Positions 11,442-24,316 of a DNA stretch of 64,000 nt are shown in pieces. The translations under genes were made by a program, and so were the position numbers. The stretch spans positions 8,439,753-8,503,752 of the forward strand of contig OZ004584.1 of assembly GCA_963924555.1 (NCBI GenBank), written 5' to 3'. Within the stretch, counting starts at the first letter, position 1; every line of letters begins with the position of its first letter. A model generated the notes under the pieces. The model worked only from the letters and a program-made list of their open reading frames with translations, was not told the DNA's origin and did no database searches. The DNA comes from Crambe crambe. Its lineage: Eukaryota; Porifera; Demospongiae; Poecilosclerida; Crambeidae.

Positions 11442-14426
11442 TCATCTTAATTCCTCACATTTCTTCCTCAACACTTCACAGATGGCCTCAGCAGACTGAG
11501 TGTGTCCAGCCTTCACACACACCTCCAGCAAGTTCCCATAGGTGGCTGCATGGCCACACCTCTCCTTCCACCTCCTCAGTGCCTCTCGTCTATTAGTCAA
11601 ACAGATCAGTGATTAGGTTCAAACTAGACTCTCAGAGATTTTCCCTTGTGCAAGGGGAGGGGGAGGGGAGAGACGTTAAATCGTATCCTTATTTCTCAGA
11701 AAAAAGGGTTTGTTGAGAATAATCTAAGCATTGGGAGGACAGGTCTTCCCCCACCATAATAACAATTTCCATGAGAACACTCACCTCTGCAGTGCAGGTT
11801 CATTCTGATACTTCTTCTTGATGTCACTAATGTCAGTGGCAGTCAGTCCCAGAGGAGCAGAGAGCTTCTCCTCCCAGTCCAGTGAGTGGTCCGCTATCTC
11901 ATTCAGGTCCCTGTCCACTCCCCCATGGCCCCAGTCCAACTGCCGCTCCAGGTGGGGGCATGCATCCACTGGGAGACGTGAGAGGTAGGATTGGCAATCT
12001 GGTCCTGTGGCATGTAGTTACAGTGTAGAGTGGATCCATGGAGGACAATGGGACTCACACTAACCTGAGGGGAGAACTGGGTCAGGTCCATTCATACCAC
12101 TTCCATCTCCAGTCATGGGCTACAGTAGTACAATGAGATGAGTAAGTGATACAATATGATCAACCTCTCACCTCTCCAAACCACACTAAGTGCTTCTCCT
12201 TCATTTCCACAGGCTGAGGATCTTTTATGTCCAACAGACAGTGCATTAGGTGAGGAGAGGTCTCACCACCCTTCACGATGCACAGATGGTCCATCTCAGG
12301 GTGCGTGGGACACTTGAAGGACACATTGTGCTCCATGCAAGAAGCATAGTTTGTTCTTGAGGTGACTGTTTGAAGAGAAGACTCTACAATCTTTCGTACT
12401 TCAACACAAACTTCATGCAGTGGGGTTTTAGCGCTCAGAAGTCGAGTGATTCGTACTTCATAGTGTTTTGGTCGGGAGATGAGGGTGACCAGATCAGCAT
12501 CACATCCATAACGAAACTGGACTCGATTCTTCTTGATTCCTCGTTGGATCAAGGTAAGTGAGCTGTGGCCGACAAGGTTGGCTGCTGCAGCTGGGAAGAT
12601 GCCAAGTGGTACAAAACCACACTTGTATAGGATCAGGACAGAAGCTGACAAGAGAGGGTTTGAGTCATGTCCTTGGAATGTGTCCAGTTCTTCACTTGTT
12701 ACATTCTGAAGGACACAAGGCATCAGATAGGTCACCTCTGAACTCTTAGTCTGAGAAGAACTGCAGGGATAGGACTGAGTGATGGGAGCAATGATGTTGA
12801 GGTGTTCCAGCAGCTTCACCAGTTGCTCCAGGGGTATGTAGTCTCCTGAAACAAGACTTCTTCTGATGTCCTCCAGGGAGAACTGTCCTGTTTCCTTGAA
12901 TCTCTCAGAAGCAGCCACACCCATTCGACCGAACTTAAATGCATTGATGATCAGATTGGTCACACTATCGAAAACTATTTGAATGTTACAAATGACTGTT
13001 TCCTTTAACTCAGGTAGGTTGGGGAAGTACATCAGGACTCCGGCATGGTGGTGGAGGAACCACAGAGCTGTCTTTGTATCAGCAGCTGTCATGCCAAGCC
13101 TCTCAGCAAGTTCCAGACAACTATGCAGACTGGCTATTCTCTTGTCTCTCTTTCGCAGGCAGAGACTCAGCATCAGCCATGCAGCTGGGATGCGAAGCTT
13201 CTTGAAGTGCTTCTGCAAACCTTTCTCCAGAAAGGTACGAATCTCTCTGACTTCATCTGCTCCCCCCGTCATGTTGTTTATGGGGAGTACCATCCTGCCT
13301 TCAGAGGAAAACTGAACCAGATCGTCCCTGAAAAAATCGGTAGATCGAATCGTACGTTGTAATTTTTCATCGAATCTGTCGATCTCCTCTTCAGATACTT
13401 TATCTTTATGTGTCCCGATTATGTATGCAACAGATTTGGAAGAAGCTAAAAGCTCGTCCAATTTGGAATCAGAGGCTTCTTCGTTACTCTCTTGTGAGCT
13501 GTATGACTTGAAGCAAGCAATACTGGATAGAGCTGAGAGAAGGACTTCTTCCACAGTATAGGTGGACTCGACTGGCAAGGTGGACTCGCCTGATGGACTG
13601 AGGAAGGAGATAGTGTAACTTTTCTGGAGGTCACCGATCAACTTACAAAATAAAAGGTAAAGGCCAGGACCGATGGTGAGTGCTGGGAGCATATCCATCA
13701 GCTCGGGATGGCCCCCTGTGTCTTCCATGTTCAGTAGTGCTGCATCCTTGAAGAGATGCTTCACATGACTCCAATTCTTGGTACTCATGGCATTACGGAA
13801 CAAGTCGGCCATTTCCTCCACATCAGGAAATGAAGTTCTACCTCTTACCATCCGTGGAGGAGGTTTGGAGAAAAGATCAGACTTTTTCTCAGAAGAAGGT
13901 ACCTCTGGTGACTTAAGATTGGCATTGGAAAGCTTGGACCTATGCACTTCTTGAGTAGAAGGTGTTATATCATGAATGCTGTCCTGCACGTCAGAGACTA
14001 GAGTACTGTCGCCTCTTTTAAACAGTGGAGGAGGGTCAGATAAAAGAACAAACTTTTTTTCTCTCCTTTTTTTCTTTTTTTCTGGTGACTTGGTCCTATG
14101 TTGAAAAATCTGCTGGTAGAATAACTCCAGGAACATGTGTGCCTCATCTGTGAGGTTTTCAGCCACTAACCAATCTGTTTGCGTCACCATGGCTGTAGTG
14201 CAGGAGAGGTTCTTGATGATCACTCGTCCTGACTCAACTGCACCCGTACTAGGCTGCTCTGCCTCTCCAGCTGAAGCGATGTCTATGATCTCTCCAGTCA
14301 GGCGGCGACGGGCTGTTGTCTTTCCCAAACGAGGACCTCCAACGAAAGCCATTTTGACAAAGAACATTTCTATGGATTCTTTTGTGGCAAGGATTTGGCG
14401 GTACGCATTCAAATACTCAGATTTGC
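11442..14426 (-). CDS. G2: Roc/COR GTPase plus C-terminal death domain, no Kelch
   Basis: Exons: GTPase 12172-14426 (phase 1 to 0, 751 codons), linker 12065-12119, death domain part 1 11785-12004, part 2 11442-11589 ending in TGA. The GTPase has GGPRLGKT, DTGGHPEL and GTHKDKV motifs; a region of about 130 residues between P-loop and G3 carries a Lys-rich insertion (EKKKKRREKK) absent in the sisters. The death domain reads ADHSLDWEEKL ... LRRWKER ... AEAICEVL. There is no Kelch or death-like exon upstream: sequence matching the intron before the GTPase exon runs straight into the last exon of G3 at about 14755. G2 is therefore either an orphan or an alternative second GTPase-death block of G3. 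Confidence 0.8.
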
Positions 14427-14755
14427 CTGATGGAATAAGAGTTCAGTTTCTAACACAGATGTGTTGTATGAGAAGAGTACAGTTCTTTTAAATAATGCAC
14501 ACCTGGCTGATCACACAGTTAGGACTTTAGAGGGTCTGGAAATGCATGATTTATTCCACAAACCTAACGAGGTTTAATGAACTTATCTTTTAAGGGGGTG
14601 GGGGAATTAGCCTCCCCTGGAACCCTGCTATATAATTTATATGGGTCAAACATAGTAAAGAGTGTATTCCAAAGAGTCTATTTTTATTTATCTCCCCAAC
14701 AACTTTTCTAGATGAATGTCTATGATACCCACACAACACACTTTTGTACGAACTC
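14427..14755 (-). other. fused intron / 3' flank between G2 and G3
   Basis: The sequence is collinear with the intron between the death-like and GTPase exons of G3 (17728-18129) until about 14755. There it switches to the 3' end of the G3 death-domain exon. This marks the duplication breakpoint that removed the Kelch and death-like exons from G2. Confidence 0.7.
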
Positions 14756-17700
14756 TCATCTTAAATCCTCACATTTCTTCCTCAACACTTCACAGATGGC
14801 CTCAGCAGACTGAGTGTGTCCAGCCTTCACACACACCTCCAGCAAGTTCCCATAGGTGGCTGCAAGGCCATGCCTCTCCTTCCACCTCCTCAGTGCCTCT
14901 CGTCTATTAGTCAAACAGATCAGTGATACACACTAGACTCAGTTAGAGGGGGAGATTTGTCCTCATGCAACTGGGGAGGTTTCTCGGGTGAAATGTTTGT
15001 TGGGACCATCAATCCAAACATTGGGAGGATATCTTGGGCTTCCCCCACCATAGCCATGAGAAGCCAGAGAACACTCACCTCTGCAGTGCAGGTTCATTCT
15101 GATACTTCTTCTTGATGTCACTAATGTCAGTGGCAGTCAGTCCCAGAGGAGCAGAGAGCTTCTCCTCCCAGTCCAGTGAGTGGTCCGCTATCTCATTCAG
15201 GTCCTTGTCCACTCCCCCATGGCCCCAGTCCAACTGCCGCTCCAAGTGGGGGCGTGCATCCACTGGGAGACGTGAGAGGTAGGATTGGTAATCTGGTCCT
15301 GTGGCATGTAGTTACAGTGTAAAGTGGATCCATGGAGGACAATGGGACTCACACTAACCTGAGGGGAGAACTGGGTCAGGTCCATTCACACCACTTCCAT
15401 CTCCAGTCATGGGCTACAGTAGTACAATGTGAACTAAAGTCATGCACATTGCATATATTAAGGGATATTTCTCTATATAATACACACCATACCATATGCG
15501 CATTCAGGGCAAGGTACTTGCTACAATTTACTTACCTTCCCAAACCACACCAAATGTTGGCTTTGCATTTTCACTGGTTTACGATTTTCAGGATCCCTGA
15601 GGCAGTCCATTATGCGAGGATGAGTCTCTTCACTGTCCACAACGCATAAGTGGTCCCTTCCAGGGTGAGAGGGACATTCAAAGGAGAGTTGGTAGCTCAC
15701 AGAAAAGGCATAGTTCATACGAGAGGTGACTGTTTTTAGTGTATGCTCAACAATCTCTCGGATGTCATTACACACCTCATGTGTTGGGGTCTCGGCAAAC
15801 GTTTCTCTCTTGATGGATACCTCGTAGTACTTTGGTTGGGAGATGAGGGTGATGGTGTCACGATCAGCTCCAAATCGAAACTGCACTCTGTTCTTCTTGA
15901 TACCCTTTTCGATCAACTTGAGTTTGTGTAAGCTCTGCCCGACTAAGTTGGCAATGGTGGCAGGAAAGACCCCAAGGGGTACAAAACCACATTCGTATCG
16001 AATCAAGAGAGAGGCAGGAAGGAGTTGGTTGGAACCATTCTTTCGAAAGTCACACAGTTCTTCATTGCTCACATTCTCAAGGACACAGGGCATTAGGTAG
16101 ATCTTTGAACTCTGTGAAGGACTGGGATCAGACTGGACTATGGGAGCTATGATGTTGAGGTATTCCAACAGCTTCACCAGTTGCTCCAGGGGTATGTAAT
16201 CTCCTGAAATACCGACAATACTTCTTCTGATGTCCTCCAGGGAGAACTGTCCCGTTTTCCTAAACTTCTCAGAGGCAGCAACACCCATTCGACCGAACTT
16301 AAATGCATTGATGATCAGATTGGTCACACTATCGAAAACAATTTGAATGTTACAAATAACTGTTTCCTTTAACTCAGGTAGGTTGGGGAAGTACATCAGG
16401 ACTCCGGCATGGTGGTGGAGGAACCACAGAGCTGTCTTTGTATCAGCAGCTGTCATGCCAAGCCTCTCAGCAAGTTGCAAGCAACTCTGCAGACTGGTTA
16501 TTCTCTTGTCTCTCTTTCGCAGGCAGAGACTCAGCATCAGCCATGCAGCTGGGATGCGAAGCTTCCTAAAGTGCTTCTGCAAACCTTTCTCCAGAAAGGT
16601 ACGAATCTCTCTGACTTCATCTGCTCCCCCCGTCAAGTTGTTTATGGGGAGTACCATCCTACCTTCAGAGGAAAACTGGACCAGATCGTCCCTGAAGAAA
16701 TCGGTAGATCGAATTGTACGTTGCAGTTTTTGATCGAATTTGTTGATCTCCTCTTCAGACACTTTATCTTTATGTGTCCCGATTATGTATGCAACAGATT
16801 TGGAAGAAGAAGCTAAAAGCTCGTCCAATTTGGAATCAGAGGCCCCTTTGTTACTCTCTTGTGAGCTGTATGACTTGAAGCAAGAAATACTGGATAGAGC
16901 TGAGAGAAGGACTTCTTCCACAGTATAGGTGGACTCGACCGGCAAGGTGGACTCACCCGATGGACTGAGGAAGGAGATAGTATAACTTTTCTGGAGGTCA
17001 TCGATCAACTTACAAAATAAAAGGTAAAGGGCAGGACCGATGGTGAGTGCTGGGAGCATGTCCATCAGCTCGGGATGGCCCCCTGTGTCTTCCATGTTCA
17101 GTAGTGCTGCATCTTTGAAGAGCTGCTTCATATGACTCCAATTCTTGGCACTCAAGGCATTACGAAACAAGTCAGCCATTTCCTTTACATCAGAGTGTAG
17201 AGTACTGCTATCTCGTTCAATCAGTGCAGGAGGGTCAGATAAAAAATCAGATTTTTTCTTAGAAGAAGGTACCTCTGGTGACTTAAGATTGGTATAGGAA
17301 AGCTTGGTCCTATGTATTTCTTGAGTAGAAGGTGTTTCATCATGAATGGTGGACCCATCACTCACACTTTCTTCATTGGAGTTGATACTGGATGTTTTCT
17401 GTTGAAAAATCTTCTCATAGAAGTACTGCAGGAACATGTGTGCCTCGTCCGTGAGGTCTTCGGCTACTAACCAATCTGTTTGTGTCACCATGGCTGTAGT
17501 GCAGGAGAGGTTCCTGATGATCACTCGTCCTGACTCAACTGCACCCGTACTAGGCTGCTCTGCCTCTCCAGCTGAAGTGATGTCTGTGATCTCTCCAGTC
17601 AGGCGGCGACGGGTCGTTGTCTTTCCCAAACGAGGACCTCCAACGAAAGCCATTTTGACAAAGAGCATTTCTATGGATTCTTGTGTGGCAAGGATTCGGC

Positions 17701-20700
17701 GGTACACATTCAAATACTCAGATTTGCCTGAAGGGATAAGAGAGAGTTCAGCTTCTCATGCGGATGTCTTATATGAGAAGAGTACAGTTCTTTTAAATAA
17801 TGCACACCTGGCTGATCACGCACTGTTACAGTTACGACTTTAGAGGGTCTGAAAGTGCCTAATTTATTCCACTATCTGAACCTTAACTTTAGGAGGTTTA
17901 GTCAACTTATCTCAAATAGCATTTTTAAAAAGGGGTGGGGTGGGGATTTGCCTCCCCCGGAACCTGCTATGTGATTTATATGGTCTAACACAGTAAAGAG
18001 TGTATTCCAAAGAGTGCATAAGTTAGCACATTAAGATAGGATATTGTCTCCCCCACAACTTTTCTAGATGAAGGTCTGGGAATTGGATGATACCTACACA
18101 ATACACCTTTGTGTGAAATCTCTACTCACCAGTGAGGTAGTCCTCAATCTGCACACTCAGTTCATTCAGTTCAAGTTTCTTCAATACATCAAACAGAGAC
18201 GTCCAGGTTGGAGAAAGACGACTCTTTCCTGGAGATTTCCATTGGCTGATCACTATTTCAACAGATTTAACAGGATCAGACAGAAGTTGACGCAGGTCAA
18301 TCCAACTACTCAAATTGATTCCAGCAGCTTTTACCAGTTCAGTGTTGACCTTTGCCAGTGACGTGACCACCTGGATTCCTACTCCCTCCAGTCTAGAGAG
18401 AGCACTCATGCTGAATTGACTCTCGGGGTTGAATGGGGTCACTGGGAATGGGATAAATTACAAAGCAGTTAAATTGGGACCTCCAGAGTATTTAAGAATT
18501 GTTGGGATGGACCATTTTGATCTTGTGATACTATTACATCATCATGACATAATTCTTTGGGCAGAATTCAGTAGTCACCTTTCAATGATGCCTTGAACAC
18601 CCTGTTACTCCTATTAGATGTACTCACACCCCCCAACACCACCAATTCTCCTGTGGGGAGGACAATAGTAGCAGTGTTATGTAACTCCATAGGCAATTTC
18701 CCCACATGTAACCAGGAGAGGGTGTGGGGGGAGTAGGCACAGATCTCAGAGGAACAGACAGAGGAATAGGCACCACTAAGCATTCCTCCAGTAGCTATCA
18801 GCTGATTTGCAAATGATGAAGGAGAGGAATTTTCAAGATGAATCTGTAACTCACTCCACAAACCACTGGAGTGTGACATTTCTTGAGTATGGTCTTCATT
18901 AAGGAGTGACTCCAACTTGCAGTGAAATACTGAGGGACCCTGTCCCCAGCCACCCATCAAATACAGTCTTCCTTTATGGAGAGTGGATTTCAAACCACTG
19001 CATGCTTTAGGTAGAGGTTGAACAGACGACCACTCATTGTCTTTGAGTATCTCCACTACATTCACTTTATTCCCTCCACTTGCTGTACCACCTGATACCA
19101 CCAAACATTCGGGACTTCCATTGTTCAATGCTGATGAAAAACAACGACTAGTTGGCATTGGTGGCAGTGATGGTTGCCAGTTCGTTCCTCCTTTAAGTGT
19201 CCATAGTTTATTTGTAGTCATATCAGGAATATGTTTCATTCCACCAACAAGCACCACCTGAGAGTGGTAGGTGGTGAGACCATACCAACAGGTGGGTGTG
19301 GACACTTGTGACCATGAGTTCAAATCAGTGGAGGAGATAAACAGTAAGGCATTACTTGATGCGAACCCTCCTCCTATATATATCTTATCCTGCAGTAGCA
19401 CACATTGGGCATCCCATATACGCACTGGTAGTGGAGTGCACTCTGCCCAGTCAAGTGAGGCTAGGGGGTGGAGGATGTCAACCTGTAGAGGTATAGTAGA
19501 GAATAGTTACCTTGCACACATGCACAACAGGGGGGCGTCTTTGACATAATAGAGCTAGGGCCCGCACATGGAGGTGTGTCACATAAAAGGGGCATATTGT
19601 CTGCCATTTTAGAGAGCAGAGAATGTATAGACTCATTGCAGTTTCAGTAACATTATTGGACTTGTCTGTATATTACCAGCACACAACCACCATGTTGGAG
19701 GTAGTCTCCTGCCCCTTCTTCGGCCATGAGACTACAGTGGAACCTCCGAATAATGGACACTCCAATTAAAGCACACCTCTCTGTAAAGGACACTTGTTGC
19801 TGTCCCACCATAGTACTTTGTGTATTAAATGACCTCTGAATAAAGGTCACCTCTCTATAAAGGACAATTTCAACTTGTCTGTTATTTGGAGACTCCACTG
19901 TATGTTGGAGGTACAAGGTAGAGGAGAATGTACTAGTTGGCAAGCGAGCGAAGCCCCACACTAATGCGATATTTATATGTTACACGTACGTCACTCAAAA
20001 TGCGCATGCGCTTACGCATGCGCATGAAATAGCTACTAAGCAACGTCATAATAAGCAATCATTTTCTTTAAGCTTGAAGTTGAAACACTATTGTAGCAAG
20101 TATTATGGAACCCAGAGAACCAGAAAACAAGCGAAGGAGGGCCCCAGAACACCCTCTAGAAACTGACCAGCAAAGAAGAGCGAGACCTCATGAAAGAAAT
20201 GAAAGAGAAGGAGAACAGAGTCAAAGGAAGAGAGAAAAACAAGACTAGCAAAGAAATGTGACAGATAGAGGGAATCTACAGAGTCAGCAGAAGATAATGC
20301 TGCAAGAGCAGAGCAAATGAGAGCCAGAAGGAGAGCAGAGTCAGAGCTGCCAGATTAGAGCATATGAGGGCTCATTATTTGAGAGACTAGCTACTGAGTC
20401 TGAACAGGAGTGGTAGCCTGGGTTCAGAGAAGACACTCTAATGCTAACTGGGAATGCACCAAGTCAGTTAACAACCTGAATAGCTAGATATCGAAAGTCA
20501 CTGTTGGGGCTATATAATCATAAGTGAGGAAGGAGCACATTGAAATGACCACTGGCTGCTTGCTCGCCCAACTAATGCTATACGAGCATCTCTAGTTTAC
20601 ATGTTAGGAGGTGGTTAAGTGTTTGTTTTCATAATTATTGCAACTAGTTGATTGTAAGAACTTATAATGCTGTTAGTTATCTGTTCTTTGCAAGGGAGAA

Positions 20701-23173
20701 AACAAGCCTATAGCAATAGCAGTGTACTTTCATCATCTTAGACCCACCCCTCTATCTGTTTACAAGCCAATTGTACTTGTGTGGAAATTTATGAAGGGCA
20801 GAAGCTGGAGTATGAGAGGGATAAAGGTAAGTGTAGAGGATCCTGAGGCCCTCTCCCCCTTTTCTTCCTAAGGTAGGATTTGATAACTTGTGCTTTCGTA
20901 TGCCTTCAAAATTGTACAATCTCTAAGAGACATCGTTGAGCATGGTCACAGATGTGATTGTTAAAGGAAATAACAGTTAGTATGCACTGAGTTATCTAAT
21001 GTGTGACACTTGAAAGTTCACAGTGCAATGTACAGTGCAATACAGATGTGTCATGTATACTAGATAGGCTTTGGCACATTATGCTGGCATAATTTTGGGG
21101 TAGGTTCTATCATTATCATTATGATTAATAGGTAATGATATCTTCATCCAGCTCATCTGTGACTGAGCTTGATCTGGTCCAACTTAGCATCCTAGATAAG
21201 TAAAACCACACCCCCAAGCACCCGACCCTTTGCCTCCATTCATGCAGGTGATCCCACAATGCCCTACCAGTCCTACCACTAGACATGGGGCTAATATGCT
21301 GGCATGGAATAATTAAATAGGGATTCACTGGCATAGCAACATAAGAGGCTAAATAAACAGACTGCAGTCATTATTTTGCTTTGCTCCCAATGAGTTTATA
21401 GCAATAGCAGTGTACTAGCTTTCATCATCTTAGACCCTAGCGTCGTCCCCAGGTTCTCGCGCACGCACGGAAGGGGGGAGGGGAAGAAAGAGAGCCTGGT
21501 ACACACTGACTGCGCATGCTCAGGTTTTTCACAGAAATCTGTGAATTTTGTATTCTTCCGTAATTCTTCAGTTCATTCACGTACAAATGCGTAATATAAA
21601 TGATATGATTGATTCATAATGTCTACAATGGAGTGTCTAGTGTTCCTAGTGCTAGTAGTAATGCTAGTTTGAAGAAGACGGACTTGAAAGGTTAGGTTTT
21701 AGCGATCTCTCCTTGAAGGATGAGCAGCATCTGTCGATCAGAGCCGTTTACGAAGGAAACAGCATATTCTTACAGGCTTTGGGAAGAGCCTATTTTATAA
21801 AATACTCCCTTTTGTGATGGAACACCGTATAACCAACATGACGCTTCCAAGAGCTACGCTGTACTGGTAGTTTCTCCCCTGATAGATTGGTAGATCGAAT
21901 AATCCATTTCCAATTGTAGCACATTGTAGCATCATCGCGCATGCATCATAATTAGATAACGCGCCGGGCGGCAGAAGTCGCACGTGATAAAATTTACGAT
22001 CACTGTGTACCAGGCTCTCTTTCTTCCCCTCCCCTCTTCCATGGCGCACAAAATTTTTTTCTGGGTCAGAAAAAAAGAGAGCATTTTAGCTCCATGCCTA
22101 ATCATGAGGTATACAAGTGGCTAGTCTCATCACTATGAATTTCATCTCAGATAAGGAGATAGTGTGTTAATGATATACATCATTTGGGTCGATCTATAAT
22201 GCCAATAATCATTGTCATCATGACTTTCTTATTTTCTATGGTAACTTCCAAACAAACAAATCTGATGCTATAGCAACACAAACACTCTTCAGACGAACAA
22301 ATAACTTATTGAGGAACTGGTTCTGGGGGGATGAGGACAATAATTAGAAAACTTGTGGATCCAATGGGTCATAGAACTGTACATAGAGTTCACCACTCAT
22401 GGCTACCACTTACTACAGACCTGCCCATCAAGCTAACATGGGTCCTCCAAAAAATCCCCACACCCACACCACACTCCCCATCAAGTGCGTGTGCTGTGTG
22501 TGCCCCAAGTCCTGCAACCACACCTATCTAAACATCCTGGATCCAACCCTGATTCTTGCTGCTTCATCAGATACAAGGATATCATTCCCCTGTAAATTAG
22601 CTACATGAAAACTACATACCTCCTCCATCACACTTCCAGTTCCTCTTAGAATGAGTCGACTCCAAGACTAACACCAGTGTGCATCTGCTGAACTATGTAT
22701 GGGTGGACCACTTCCACAAGGTGATGCAGTGCTGAGGAATCTGGAATGCAATACAGAGGTTTTCAGGTTGGTTGACACTGCAGAATTTAAGACCATTGCA
22801 TTTGTATGACAGATTATTTTGACTGATCTAATAACATGTTATTTCCAACTCCACACTCTCTCCTACCCAAGGATACAATTTGGAGGGGGAGGGACCCTCC
22901 ATATCATGGAGAAAATTCACTATCATAATGTATCCCTTACAGGGGAATACGACCCCTACCCTAAGTCCAAATATTCTACAGATCCCACAATCACATAGAT
23001 GTCCACATACACACACTCTCTGGATGGCAGCAAGATAATATTAAACCACTGTGAACTACACACATGGAAGTAGCAGCATCATGTGATGCTTTAGCACAGT
23101 CAACAGACCAGAGTTTCACAGCTAGTAAATTTGGCCAGCTAGCTTTTATACATACCTTCTCCTGTCCCTCCAT
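14756..23173 (-). CDS. G3: Kelch - death-like - Roc/COR GTPase - death domain gene
   Basis: Exons: first 23156-23173 (MEGQEK), Kelch 18579-19482, death-like 18130-18441, GTPase 15536-17727 (730 codons), linker 15359-15413 (PMTGDGSGMNGPD), death domain 15079-15298 and 14756-14903 (TGA). Every junction keeps frame. The Kelch part has six GG strand ends. The death-like exon has the ..ISQW..PTWTSLFDVL..L pattern. The GTPase motifs are GGPRLGKT (residues ~25-32), DTGGHPEL (~209) and GTHKDKV (~312), followed by a COR-like half. The C-terminal death domain should recruit downstream adaptors. The position where the sisters have VGM in the Kelch exon is VRI here, so the start must be upstream, which supports the short first exon. 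The 3.7-kb first intron holds two large insertions. Confidence 0.85.
19733..19902. mobile_element. MITE, TACAGTGGA-ended (G3 copy)
   Basis: Orthologous in position to the MITE at 3813-3982, with the same ends and interior. It lies in the first intron of G3. Confidence 0.75.
19938..20596. mobile_element. 659-bp insertion with CTAGT target duplication
   Basis: Sister units read ...TTGTACTAGTTTACATG... without interruption. Here that site is split, with CTAGT on both sides (19933-19937 and 20592-20596). The ends are only weakly inverted (TTGGCAAGCGAGC / TTGGGCGAGCAAGC). Inside, 20105-20400 (+) is a broken, very basic open frame starting MEPREPENKRRR with RMRARRRAESE-like text. That resembles the leader of large transposon proteins, but I cannot assign the family. 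Confidence 0.6.
21454..22050. mobile_element. TIR element, ~600 bp
   Basis: Arms 21464-21510 and 22000-22048 are inverted copies (GGGGAAGAAAGAGAGCCTGG and its complement). The interior has no domain I recognise. It lies in the first intron of G3. Confidence 0.65.
22051..23155 (-). other. 5' intron of G3 with a possible alternative first exon
   Basis: A conserved short stretch (about 22620-22700) reads on the minus strand GTG ATG GAG GAG followed by a GTATG donor. It also ends in phase 0 and recurs near 35.9, 40.4, 53.4 and 61.7 kb, so it may be a second start exon (MEE). Next to it, 22540-22605 reads GNDILVSDEAARIRVGS in phase after that donor. Function unknown. The rest shows no supported gene. 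Confidence 0.35.
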
Positions 23174-23224
23174 CAGATTCTTCCTCAATCTTTCATTATG
23201 ACTCCAAGAGACCCGCCCTTCTTT

Positions 23225-23270
23225 TCCACCCACTATTTATCACGTGATACTTTGAGCATGCGCATTGAAA
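23225..23270 (-). promoter_or_regulatory. promoter block of G3
   Basis: On the minus strand the order is GCGCATGC (NRF1-like, about 23256-23265), CACGTG E-box (23241-23246) and a TATA-like ATAAATAG (23232-23239), 60-80 bases upstream of the ATG at 23173. The same block precedes G5, G6 and G7. Confidence 0.6.
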
Positions 23271-23768
23271 CATACATAGCACTTTGACCTTTTTAGAGAT
23301 GTAGTGCAATTACATTAGAGGCAACTGCTACCAACAAAATAGCACTTTTACGATTGAAGTCTTTCTCTGCATTGCTGTTGGGTCCATGCATCCTGTGAAA
23401 ATAATAACATAACAATACATCATGTAGTTGTTAAGTTAGGAAGAACTTACAGAAGAAACCGAACATCATAGTGGAGAAAATCAGTAGAGTCATCAACATT
23501 AAGCATACACATTTTCTTGACCAATACCAGGACTTGTCTGTGGGTGAACAAAATCATGATTATCTGGTTTCATAACAAGACTTCTTATTGAGAGCAAAGG
23601 GGCAAGACTGTGATCATCATGGAGGAGGCTTCCCTATGAATGTTCTGAGATTATTTTTGGTGCAGTCTGAGTTTTAATGACTATAGGAACCCAACACAAG
23701 CACAAACATAAATATTGACTGTAGCTATAATTGCACTCACCCCCACTAGGGAGTGGACCAAGTGGTTT
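23271..23768 (-). other. 3' tail exons of the neighbouring unit
   Basis: Two conserved pieces: an 87-base candidate exon 23451-23537 between CACCCACAG and GTAAGTTC, and a candidate last exon ending at 23392 after TTTTCACAG. One frame gives a soluble sequence (STDFLHYDV) continuing into MHGPNSNAEKDFN; another gives a hydrophobic stretch (LMLMTLLIFSTMMF). The soluble frame joins both exons in phase. Four copies occur in the window. Real use is unproven. Confidence 0.35.
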
Positions 23769-24058
23769 CTAACGTTGGAGAGTGAGGACCAACTGTTCAT
23801 GTCCAAGGTCTTCCAGGACCTCTCTGATAGTGGCCCAGGTGGGAGGAGGTTGCTCTCTGGACAGCCACACTTTAAACATGGCCTTCATGCATTGGAAAGA
23901 GGAGGGGCCATGACAGGACTCCACCTCTTCAAGTTCCTCCTCCTGCAGGTCCAGGAACAACCCCACATCCCTCCACTCGTCACTGATCCCTCGCAATTTC
24001 TTGCACAGGTCTCTCAGACTGGGTCGTTCCTCCAGGTAATTAGTGGGTGTGGTCAAGC
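23769..24058 (-). CDS. death-domain cassette type 3
   Basis: The acceptor CATCCAG/GC gives phase 1 entry, and the open frame ends at TAG 23769-23771. The encoded domain of about 90 residues reads RPSLRDLCKKLRGISDEWRD ... EEVESCHG ... WLSREQPPPTWATIREVLEDL, a clear death-domain pattern with W in helix 1 and PPTW before helix 5. The preceding Ser/Thr exon (24141-24275) leaves phase 1 and fits. A second, almost identical copy is at 62878-63167. It would be the 3' end of an alternative transcript of the G4/G5 region. Confidence 0.65.
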
Positions 24059-24140
24059 CTGGATGGTGTGAGTTGATGTAGTTGAGATTAAAGTGGACAT
24101 TCGTGACATGTGTAGATGACATGACCACTTGGAGACTCAC

Positions 24141-24275
24141 TGGATTGAGGTGCTGATTGAGGTCCTCTCATATGTCCTCCACCATCAGTGTTAGGGGAAC
24201 AGTGTGTTTGACTAGAGGTAGAAGCCTCACTCGTACTCAAAGATGTCTTGGGTGTCTTGGACGTGCTGGCAACAT
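24141..24275 (-). CDS. Ser/Thr-rich cassette exon (135 bp)
   Basis: CTACAG acceptor and GTGAGT donor, 135 bases, phase 1 to 1. It encodes VASTSKTPKTSLSTSEAS followed by a Pro/Gly/Ser-rich tail, likely a flexible spacer. It occurs downstream of the death-domain stop, so it can only be used if the type 1 death-domain exons are skipped. The same length and phase recur in four other copies. Confidence 0.55.
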
Positions 24276-24316
24276 CTGTAGGAGATGATCACCACTAGAT
24301 ACATGCAATATCAAGG

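Noticed and set aside
12983..13315. Long plus-strand open frames opposite the GTPase exons (also near 16347, 30668, 42383, 44225)
   Set aside because: They mirror the conserved minus-strand coding exon; no independent motifs.
21795..22049. 84-codon minus-strand open frame
   Set aside because: Lies across the arm of the TIR element at 21454-22050 and has no recognisable domain.
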